Positions 1 through 5,703 of a stretch of 5,703 nt of DNA are shown in pieces. The stretch is from Euryarchaeota archaeon UBA125 (GTDB lineage: Archaea; Thermoplasmatota; Poseidoniia; Poseidoniales; Thalassarchaeaceae). Each line of letters opens with the position of its first letter. The stretch's first letter is position 1. The notes under the pieces were generated by a model that worked only from the letters and a program-made list of their open reading frames with translations, made no database searches and was not told the origin of the DNA. The stretch lies in the NCBI GenBank assembly GCA_002502625.1, contig DAPV01000085.1, positions 30,351 through 36,053 of the forward strand, read 5' to 3'. The position numbers and the translations under genes are program-made.

Positions 1-71
1 CTAAGAGACATTAACGAATCAGTTAGAATTCCTCGTAAAATTTCTATTCTTCTACGCTCCTGATAATTACG
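1..71 (-). other. Start of the cytoplasmic C-terminal tail (residues 1878-1900, continues off the left edge)
   Basis: The visible tail begins RNYQERRRIEILRGILTDSL, an amphipathic helix with a basic start, and is still open at position 1. It is more than a simple stop-transfer anchor, so a small cytoplasmic domain may follow. Some archaeal transglutaminase-related surface proteins have a juxtamembrane helical domain of this kind; assignment to that group is only a guess from these 23 residues. Confidence 0.6.
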
Positions 72-3000
72 ATACATTACAGCACCAATTAAAGCAGCTA
101 ATAGAAGCGCTATTGTTAATGGCAAAATATACTGTAATTGTAAGAGGCCCCCCGATTGTTCCATCAAAGGAGGTTCTCCTAATTCTATTTCAGGGGTATT
201 GTTAAGGAACGATTCTTGGAAAAATGGTGAATCACGGAATTGGACAGATATTCTCCATTTCCCGCTAACTGCCTCGATTCCATCTTCTGCACCTGGAACT
301 TCGGTTCCAGTATATTGCCAAGCAAACGAAGCATATCCATTATCTAGTGTAGTTACATATTCTACATTTTCAAGAACCCAAGATGATCCGTTCCAATATT
401 CACGAACAAAAATTACTTGTTCGCCAGAAACAGGTACATCTAATCTATCTCTAGTGATTTGTACAGTACCATTTACCCATTCGTCAGGTTGGTATCCTCC
501 ATTTCTGGACCAAGTGTCTTGTAGAATAATATCAACTCGGCTTCTAACTAATACTGTAATATCCATGAATGAGCCATTGACTACTGCATTTGCCTCTTGA
601 TTACAGCCACCATTAACTGCAAGTTTAGGCTCATATGCAACCCTCAATGTACGGAAACCTTCCAAGCCTGATCCTCCAATTGGTTCAACTCCTCGACGGC
701 TTGGGTTCTGTTCTGTATCTCCTGAATACCATTCAATCCGACCATCTGCATCATTAGTTACAGCAGAAGCAATTGGGCGGGGATTAATTTCGGGACTTAG
801 GTAGATATTCAAACATCTACCACCAAGTGTATTTCCATTGCTTTGTTGCAATAATGCATGAACATGGAATGGTTCTTTGAGGTAAAGTACAGGAATACTT
901 GTACCATTTCCTTGGAAAACATAACGATCTACATCAGTTAGCATTGGTCCAACTTCTTCAATCATCAGTGTACTATTAGAAAACACTGCGAAATTCTTGA
1001 TTACTGTTGAATCCTTGTACCTGTATCCATCATTATTCAAGTCTGCTTTGTAACGAACTGTTACTTGTGCTTGTCCTGCCATGACATCATTCAATGGACA
1101 ATCAATTGTGAAATAACCATCTGAGTCGGTAGTTCCTTGCTGACATTGGGGTGCTTCTACAGCAGACCCAGTCATTTGATAACTAACGAGAATATTACGA
1201 TTCGATAGATTTCCACCTAATTCATCTGTTAGTCTACCAGTGATTGTCATAGGCTTTTCAATAACTTCTCCAGTTACTGGATTTACTTCACTAGTGTAGA
1301 CAATCTGGTCGTCAACATCTAATGTAGTTCTGCCCTTAAGATAGAATCCATCAACATTGTATTGCATCTCTCTTCGATAGTGCTCATTGTTGGGTACTGA
1401 AGAACAAGGATCCCATGCACCTTGCATTCCCAACATGTACTCTTCAAGAGCAACACATCCTTCGTGAGGTAGATTCTCTTCAAATCTTAGAATTACATTT
1501 ACTGGTCCAAAACCATCGGGTAAGAAAGACTGTGGATCATCTTGAAGTAATTGAGGATCGAGCAGCATTTCGTGGTACACAGAACCTGCATTTGGATAAA
1601 GTGTGGACATGATTTGACGATGTTGTCTATTCTCAAAATCAGTGCCTTCAAAGATTAACAATACCTTGCCACCATTTTCTCCTTGACCATCTAATGCTTG
1701 ACCAAGATCTCGGATTGAAGGTGTTCTATTATCATCTGTAACTTGGGCAGAAACTGACCATACATCACCACTTGACCTTTCACCACTAGTTGTAGATTCA
1801 ATATTGATGAATGTTCGACTGACAACCCATAGGTTCTGAGAGACTGAAGAACTCTTCAAACGACTTGTACCGGGGAATCCGAAAGACATAGTGAAATTTC
1901 CAAGATCATGGGATTTACTAATATTCAAATCAATCTTGAAAATTCCTTGTTGATTCGTTTGAGCTAATCCCGAGGTACCATTTGCTGACCAAGTCCAATT
2001 TACTGGTTGGAATGGGACTGCTTGATTCGCATTATCAATCAATTTAGCTTCCAGAGTTGTATTCATTCCTCTATATAGAGTTGGAACTGAATTCAATTGG
2101 AAGTCTGTTGTTCCCACAACGCTGACATTAACATAAGCACCAGTAGGTGAAAGGGTAAATGTCTGATTTCCTGTGAAAAAGAAGTTAGAATCAACGAAGT
2201 TCATTCTGACTCCATAAGTCAGTGCCTCATAGGTTTCATACCAATCCCAAGAGAAATTGACCATTGCTAAACCGCCTGCTAGTTGTGGCACTTTTGCGTT
2301 AGTATTCTCTCGAGTTCCAGCAAATACACCATCCTGATCTAAGTCGACTTGGAGAACCATACTTGCTTCTGTCCAAGGTGATAGTGTTCGATTCTTGACA
2401 TCTCCAATTGTTTCGAATCGTTCACCAGTGTTCATCTCTGGAACTATTTCACATCGTATTGGGCTCTCTGGGTCTAGAGGGTCTACTGGACCACATGGAG
2501 GAGCATTGGAATCTGCACCATTCAACATTGCAATGAACCAATGAGTAGTATTGGTACTAACATAATCTCGCAATGGTGAATCAATTCCTTCATTTGCATC
2601 TCCAAGAGGCAAGTCTGCCAAGTTATCGTTCCAAAGAACAGCGTATTGTCTACCGCTGGCAACAACATCAAATTCACTCTGCTCAATTGCTCCGGATGAA
2701 TCAGTATCAAAACCTGCATTGATTAATCCCTGTTGACTAAACATTGGTCTCCATGCACCGAAACTTGCTCCAGTAAACTGTTGAGCATCCCAGAAGAATA
2801 CAGGATTATGTGATGGTACAATGATTTGTGAACCGATGTACATTCTTTCCATCGATTTGATGATGAACGTATCAGTTTCAGCGCCTTCCAACCATGGGAA
2901 AGGCCACTCATTTGACCCAGCATAGCTCATATCTACTCTTCCATCAAATTCGTAATTCCCTTTTGGTAAGGTTGTATTCGAATATGTGTAAGTGCCAAGA

Positions 3001-5703
3001 ACATCATGATCGTTCAAGAAGGCATTCCAGATAATTTCTTCATATCCACCTGGAATTGTACCAGGGCCATTGTCCATTGATGCATTATAACGAACCTGCT
3101 TCCATTCACCTTGAGCTCCTGAGGATTGCACGAATGTTAGAGAGACATATCCGCCTTCATCTGCTCGGAATCCTTGACCTGCTCCATCGAATGAAGAGGG
3201 GTTTTGTCGATTTCCAAAAGGCCCTCCGCTAACATTGAATGCTACAGGTGCATACTTGATTCTATTATCGAATATGCCACGATCCCAATCTGCAGAATAA
3301 TGAGTCTTGAAATCAAGATAAAGCGGATTCTCGCCGCTTCGCAAATATTCTGGAGCAACATAGTCGAATGTGGTATTTGCTCTAATCTCTAGAGGATAGA
3401 GGTCAGATTGACTTCCATCATGGATAAACATCTCAGTGACCTCAGCATATACATTGTATGTCGTATTTGGACCTACATTCAAGTCCTCTGGGAGAAGGAA
3501 TTGACCTACTGTAAACCCACCAAACTGGGTGGAAAGCACATCAATCGTCTCAAGAGCAACGGTTCCATTATTTGCCCATTCAATTGTTACTTGTACTGGT
3601 AAATTTGGTGCAGGCACAAACTGGCTTAGCGATGGATCTAACCAAGATACTGAACCAGAGAATATTGCAGCTTTCTTACCATCCATCCACATTACTTCAG
3701 GAATACTCATGTTAACACGAGTTGGAATTTTGTCATCCTCATCAAGAATACCGTCGTTATCAGAATCCCAATCAGAAGAGAGATCTGAATCTTCAATATG
3801 ATCCCAATCACCATCTATTCGAGAATCATTATCGTCGTCATTGTCTATGACGTCGGGGCCAGTTGAGGGGTCGCTAGGATTTGCAATTCCCAAGCCTCCT
3901 CCGAAGTCATCATGATCCCATGGGTTTGTGGATTCGTTGTTATATCTTTGAGGCCATAGTAAAATCTCATCTTTATCCATCATACCATCAGAATCGTCAT
4001 CAAGATCGACGTCGTCACGTATTCCATCATTATCATGGTCCCAAGGTGAAACCCATGGGGTTACATTTCCTCGTTCAATCGTATTAGAAATTCCGTCCAT
4101 ATCCCAATCAGTATCTTTCCAATCAGGGGTGCCGTCGTTATCATGGTCCCAGGGGAATTGCTCTTCACCAACGAAACAAGTCAACTCTTGAGTGACGTCT
4201 AGAATACCGTTATTGTCATCGTCTGGGTCTTCTGTATCAACAATTCCATCATTGTCATTATCAACATCATAATATTCTGGGAATAGTAATCCTTGACCTA
4301 GTACTCCTTTATCCCAAACTGCTTGGAAGAATCCGTCTTCATCTGGATCTGTGTCTGTTCCATCATCATCATTATCAAAACAATTTGTACCTATGAAGAA
4401 ATTACCAGGAGGAAGTGTATTGGCGTCATCATCCAAATCATCATCTACATCTATTTCGAAGAAATCCCAAATTCCATCATTATCATCATCCATATCCCAG
4501 TGATCATAAATTCCATCAAAGTCATCATCTAAATCTGCTGTATCATTAAACATACATTGTGGATTAGGAGTGCCTGCATTTGGGGCACCGCAGTCATCAT
4601 CAGGATCTACGCTATCGTTCAACATATCGGCATATTCGTCAGGGAAGAAATTTCCATTAATATCTGCATTCCAATTAAAGAGACCAGCGCTTAGACCTCG
4701 CCAAGTAATCATCAAATCTCGATTATTATTGATCTCGTCAAATGTTACGGCTGCTGAGATTTGTCCATTGAATTCAAAGTGCCAACAACTGGCTTCAAAA
4801 CAATCGAAATTTCCGTTACTATTTGCACCATCATATTGGCCATCAGTGTATGTACTATCAGGACGAATACTGTATGGCTTTGTGTACTGGAAATTTGTCC
4901 CTGAATCTAATGGAAGCATGTATGTGAAAGCATATTCATATCCACAAACATATCCACCAACAGCATTCCACCCACATGTATCATAGTCGAATGTGCCACC
5001 CATCCGCACATCATTAATATCGAGAATTCCGTCATTTCCTTCGTCTTGATCCCATCCATTGGGTAAACCGTCACCATCCTGATCGACATCGAGTCCGTTG
5101 ATTAGAGAATCTCCATCTGAATCGATATCCCAAGCATTGTCTCCATTCCAAGGGCTCCAACGACTAATGTAATACCAATAGAACTCTGGAATTCTACCAT
5201 TCGTAACTGGATTTGTGGTAGAATCATAGCCGTTGTATGGCAATACGAATCCATTTGCTAGAGTAAATGGATTGGTTGTATGACTCATATTCCAGAAATC
5301 TGACATGTTCGAATTGTAGATTTGACCATCAAGAGAGCCTGTGATTGAAGCTCCATCTTGGACAGGGTAGTAAGGTTGAGCAAAATCATCAGTATTATCG
5401 ATATCTAGCTCACCGCAATTTCCATCATCCGGATCGTATAAATCGTTAATTCCATCGTTATCGTCGTCCCAATCTTCATCGTTTAGCAACCCATCTCCAT
5501 CGATATCTGCATCGATATCATTGGGCCCATCATCCCTATATCGAGAGCCGTTGATCAAATGTAGATCATTATCATCATCAAGGTCACAATTCCAATCAAT
5601 ATCTAAGAAATCGGGCAAGCCGTCGTTATCATCGTCAACATCGTACCAATTGTTTATTCCATCGCCATCCCAATCGTTATTTCCAACGAATGACTTTCTC
5701 TCA
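1..5703 (-). CDS. Giant membrane-anchored surface protein with TSP3-like calcium repeats and Ig-like modules (partial at both ends)
   Basis: One minus-strand frame is open for all 1900 codons of the window; I checked every codon and found no TAA, TAG or TGA. The start codon lies beyond the right edge and the stop beyond the left edge, so no start can be chosen. The order is: Asp-rich calcium-loop tract (residues 1-100, 186-231, 343-658) with two globular inserts, a chain of beta-rich Ig-like modules (661-1840), one transmembrane helix (about 1857-1877) and a basic tail beginning YRNYQERRR. The visible part has 18 cysteines, mostly in close pairs, and about 33 N-X-S/T sequons, both typical of exported proteins. 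The likely role is a calcium-stabilised surface stalk or adhesin; no catalytic motif was seen. The exact function is unknown. Similar architectures occur in planktonic marine archaea (inference). Confidence 0.95.
72..134 (-). other. C-terminal transmembrane helix (about residues 1857-1877)
   Basis: The segment QYILPLTIALLLAALIGAV is about 20 uncharged, strongly hydrophobic residues. It is preceded by the Gly- and Gln-containing linker QSGGLLQL and followed by MYRNYQERRR. Five arginines within about eight residues of the helix end place the C-terminal side in the cytoplasm by the positive-inside rule, so the long N-terminal part is outside. No LPXTG, PEP-CTERM or PGF motif is seen, so anchoring by the helix itself is likely. 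Confidence 0.9.
183..536 (-). other. Membrane-proximal Ig-like module 5 (residues 1723-1840)
   Basis: The strands VDIILQDTW, WVNGTVQITRDRLDVPVSG, EQVIFVREYW, VEYVTTLDNGYASFAWQY and GKWRISVQFRDSPFF form another Ig-like set. TTLDNGYASFAW (T1785, G1789) repeats the hallmark strand of modules 1-4. The WNGSSWVLE hairpin is typical of beta-sandwich surface proteins. There is no cysteine; sequons lie at 1744, 1771 and 1834. The following stretch, about 1836-1856, is a Pro/Glu/Gly linker leading to the membrane helix. Confidence 0.6.
537..956 (-). other. Ig-like module 4 with a long insertion (residues 1583-1722)
   Basis: Strands PVLYLKEPFHVHALLQQ, CLNIYLSPE, SAVTNDADGRIEWYS, FRTLRVAYEP and FMDITVLVRSR fit an Ig-like fold. 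The TNDADGRIEW element (T1649, G1654) parallels TTDSDGYF of the preceding module with one extra residue. A Gly- and Arg-containing loop at about 1661-1682 extends the module. C1630 and C1700 are 70 apart but could be joined between strands. Boundaries are approximate. Confidence 0.55.
957..1316 (-). other. Carboxypeptidase-regulatory-like / Ig-like module 3 (residues 1463-1582)
   Basis: This is the clearest beta-sandwich module. It has MTITGRLTDELGGNLSNRN, then ILVSYQM, then GTTDSDGYFTIDCPL, then AGQAQVTVRYKADLNNDGY and a closing STVIKNFAVFSNSTL strand. The G-x-L-x-D...G...N and TTDxDGYF patterns are typical of CarboxypepD_reg-like and related Ig-like domains in surface proteins. C1520 and C1535, on either side of the TTDSDG turn, probably form a disulfide. 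DLNNDG at 1554-1559 may bind one calcium ion. Confidence 0.65.
1317..1823 (-). other. Large beta-rich domain with a cysteine pair (residues 1294-1462)
   Basis: It starts with SRTFINIESTTSG and has strands DVWSVSAQVTDD, GGKVLLIFEGTDF, VYHEMLLDPQLL, PVNVILRFEENLP and REMQYNVDGFYLKGRTTLDV. C1416 and C1433 (17 apart) could form one disulfide. The opening resembles the end of one Ig-like module leading into a larger, less regular domain. No catalytic residues or calcium loop were identified and the family is not recognised. Confidence 0.4.
1824..2141 (-). other. Ig-like beta-sandwich module 2 (residues 1188-1293)
   Basis: The strand order resembles bacterial and archaeal Ig-like repeats: YVNVSVVG, TLYRGMNTTLEAKLID, AVPFQPVNWTWS, AQTNQQGIFKIDLNIS, GNFTMSFGFPGTSRL and SQNLWVV. 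The element TNQQGIF (T1249, G1253) is the T-x-x-x-G-hydrophobic strand seen in the other modules of this protein, and the LxxKLxDxxxxxVPxxPVxW pattern precedes it. There is no cysteine. Seven sequons (1192, 1214, 1235, 1241, 1260 and 1269, with 1179 just before) make it the most sequon-dense module. It is likely a spacer or adhesion domain. Confidence 0.65.
2142..2822 (-). other. Mixed region with EF-hand loop and a cysteine pair (residues 961-1187)
   Basis: The segment begins with NPVFFWDAQQFTGAS and carries an EF-hand loop at 999-1010, then a Pro-rich loop bounded by C1070 and C1084 (14 apart, probably a disulfide). Next comes a strand pair with a second calcium-type loop, DLDQDG, at 1120-1125, followed by aromatic strands such as MVNFSWDWYETYEAL and VRMNFVDSNFFF. 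It may comprise two domains, split near residue 1100-1110. The two calcium motifs outside the main stalk suggest that calcium also orders this part. The family is not recognised. Confidence 0.45.
2673..2708 (-). other. Canonical EF-hand calcium-binding loop (residues 999-1010)
   Basis: The twelve residues DTDSSGAIEQSE match the EF-hand loop at every key position: Asp at 1 and 3, Ser at 5, Gly at 6, Ile at 8 and Glu at 12, followed by Phe. It lies in QGLINAGFDTDSSG...EFDVV, so flanking helices are plausible. It is a single loop, about 340 residues away from the TSP3-like tract. Confidence 0.75.
2823..3356 (-). other. Beta-rich region of unknown family (residues 783-960)
   Basis: This 178-residue stretch has many short beta-like segments, such as NPLYLDFKTHY, GGYVSLTFVQ, GEWKQVRYNAS, EEIIWNAFL, GTYTYSNTTLPKGNYEFDGRVDMSY and TDTFIIKSMERMYIG. 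It contains no cysteine and no calcium loop. Four sequons lie within it or at its edges (823, 873, 909 and nearby 776). It may be one large or two small beta-sandwich domains. I do not recognise a family and see no catalytic pattern. Confidence 0.45.
3357..3722 (-). other. Ig-like beta-sandwich module 1 (residues 661-782)
   Basis: Directly after the calcium stalk the composition changes to alternating hydrophobic strands: FSGSVSWLD, LPVQVTIEW, LSTQFGGFTVGQFLLP and TYNVYAEVTEMF. The order of an FSGxVxxxD strand, a PVxVxIEW strand and a TxxxGxF strand is typical of Ig-like or carboxypeptidase-regulatory-like folds in surface proteins. There are no cysteines, and three or so N-X-S/T sequons occur (664, 712, 746). 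The module probably acts as a spacer or adhesion domain. Boundaries are approximate. Confidence 0.6.
3729..4676 (-). repeat. TSP3-like calcium-loop tract, long third block (residues 343-658)
   Basis: About a dozen Asp-rich loops run through this block, including DLDDDFDG (390-397), DMDDDNDG (403-410), DNDDDG (443-448), DTDPDEDG (450-457), DVDNDNDG (479-486), DPDDDNNG (492-499), DHDNDG (519-524 and 555-560), DWDMDG (532-537), DLDDDSDG (566-573) and DWDSDNDG (644-651). The spacing is irregular: short linkers separate the loops, with cysteines at 371, 383, 441 and 509. The family is known to coordinate many calcium ions through Asp side chains and to form rigid extended structures. A near-repeat at about residue 595-600 (PWDHDDFGGG) has lost the regular loop, so repeats here are partly decayed. 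Confidence 0.85.
4677..5009 (-). other. Cysteine-containing globular insert 2 within the calcium stalk (residues 232-342)
   Basis: This roughly 110-residue segment interrupts the Asp-loop tract. It holds four cysteines in two close pairs, C243/C253 (CX9C) and C301/C306 (CX4C), and alternating hydrophobic and polar stretches such as YVCGYEYAFTYMLPL, SCWHFEFNGQISAAVTF and RDLMITWRGL. This looks like a beta-sandwich stabilised by disulfides, as expected outside the cell. An Asn-rich stretch around 287-299 may be a loop. The family is not recognised; a carbohydrate-binding or lectin-like role is possible but nothing in the sequence proves it. Confidence 0.5.
5010..5147 (-). repeat. TSP3-like calcium-loop tract, second short block (residues 186-231)
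   Basis: Three closely packed Asp loops are visible: DIDSDGD at 192-198, DVDQDGDG at 205-212 and DQDEGNDG at 218-225. Each glycine-ended loop is followed within a few residues by Asp or Asn, as in thrombospondin type 3 repeats. Trp directly precedes the first Asp at residues 191 and 217. The block bridges the two globular inserts, so the stalk and insert segments alternate. Confidence 0.8.
5148..5402 (-). other. Aromatic-rich globular insert 1 between calcium-repeat blocks (residues 101-185)
   Basis: The Asp-loop pattern stops for about 85 residues. It is replaced by a segment rich in Tyr, Phe, Trp, Asn and Thr, with short motifs such as QPYYPVQDGAS, SDFWNMS and EFYWYYISRW. There is no cysteine, and two N-X-S sequons lie at residues 132 and 138. 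The composition looks like a beta-sandwich or ligand-binding module set into the stalk, but I do not recognise the family. Boundaries are set by where the calcium loops stop and restart and are approximate. Confidence 0.5.
5403..5702 (-). repeat. TSP3-like calcium-loop tract, first block (residues 1-100)
   Basis: This block holds about four Asp-rich loops of the DxDxDG type, for example DWDGDG at residues 10-15, DVDDDNDG at 21-28, a DIDGDG loop at 66-71 and DWDDDNDG at 77-84. Each is followed by a hydrophobic residue and then Asp or Asn, as in thrombospondin type 3 repeats, which wrap calcium ions along an extended wire-like stalk. The canonical DNCP cysteine element of vertebrate thrombospondin is absent. 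Only two cysteines occur, C39 and C96. The repeats run up to the right edge, so the tract probably continues upstream in the gene. Confidence 0.85.

Noticed and set aside
148..153. Six-base C run (G run in the coding strand) as a possible phase-variable tract
   Set aside because: It is short, encodes Ser-Gly-Gly in the linker before the membrane helix, and the frame is intact on both sides. Nothing indicates slippage.
199..600. 133-codon forward open frame
   Set aside because: It is antisense to Ig-like module 5 and the preceding module. The start has no convincing upstream signals, and the composition (Ser/Thr/Pro-rich, no pattern) fits an antisense shadow.
2522..2923. Two short minus-strand open frames (65 and 66 codons) within the window
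   Set aside because: They are in a different frame from the continuous 1900-codon frame and overlap its beta-rich region. They have Met/His/Leu-rich translations with no recognisable feature.
4350..4520. Runs of atc/tca on the forward strand that look like a trinucleotide microsatellite
   Set aside because: They are the reverse complement of consecutive GAT Asp codons in calcium loops and are broken up by Asn, Gly and other codons. Protein composition explains them.
4570..4986. 138-codon forward open frame opposite the calcium stalk and insert 2
   Set aside because: It is antisense to a minus-strand frame that encodes a coherent TSP3-like and beta-rich protein. Its own translation shows no domain logic. 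Forward open frames arise easily here because Asp codons read as ATC/GTC on the other strand.
3729..5702. The repeats as a possible CRISPR array or other non-coding direct repeat
   Set aside because: Repeat units are short, degenerate and always in phase with the reading frame. There is no constant repeat with unique spacers of equal length.
1..5703. Promoters, ribosome binding sites, terminators or intergenic regions
   Set aside because: The entire window is internal to one reading frame, so any motif resembling such a site would be coincidental.

Overview
The window lies entirely inside one very large protein-coding gene on the minus strand. In the minus-strand frame whose codons occupy forward positions 3-5, 6-8 and so on up to 5700-5702, I translated every codon by hand and found no stop codon across 1900 consecutive codons. 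The gene is open at both edges: its start lies beyond position 5703 and its stop lies just past position 1. No intergenic DNA, second gene, RNA gene, mobile element or CRISPR array is visible. Residue numbers below count from the first full codon (5700-5702 = residue 1), so residue n sits at forward positions 5703-3n to 5705-3n.

The protein reads as a cell-surface, membrane-anchored, calcium-binding giant. From N to C terminus it has: (1) a long Asp/Asn/Gly-rich tract of thrombospondin-type-3-like calcium loops (residues 1-100, 186-231 and 343-658), interrupted by two aromatic-rich globular inserts (101-185 and 232-342); (2) about 1180 residues of beta-rich, Ig-like or carboxypeptidase-regulatory-like modules (661-1840), including one textbook EF-hand loop and a few further DxDxDG-type loops; (3) a short linker, one hydrophobic transmembrane helix (about 1857-1877) and a basic tail that continues off the left edge. 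Paired cysteines and about 33 N-X-S/T sequons fit an exported protein, with the N-terminal side outside and the C-terminal tail inside.

The source organism cannot be proved from the sequence. A huge Asp-rich TSP3-like surface protein with a single C-terminal anchor and a charged cytoplasmic tail, moderately AT-rich, resembles the giant surface proteins of uncultivated marine planktonic archaea (Marine Group II / Candidatus Poseidoniales or relatives). This is an inference from general familiarity, held at moderate to low confidence. A bacterial origin, such as Bacteroidota or Planctomycetota, is not excluded.

Functionally, the layout suggests a calcium-stiffened stalk or adhesin far from the membrane, carried on a string of beta-sandwich modules and tethered by one helix. 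No enzymatic active site was recognised in the visible part.
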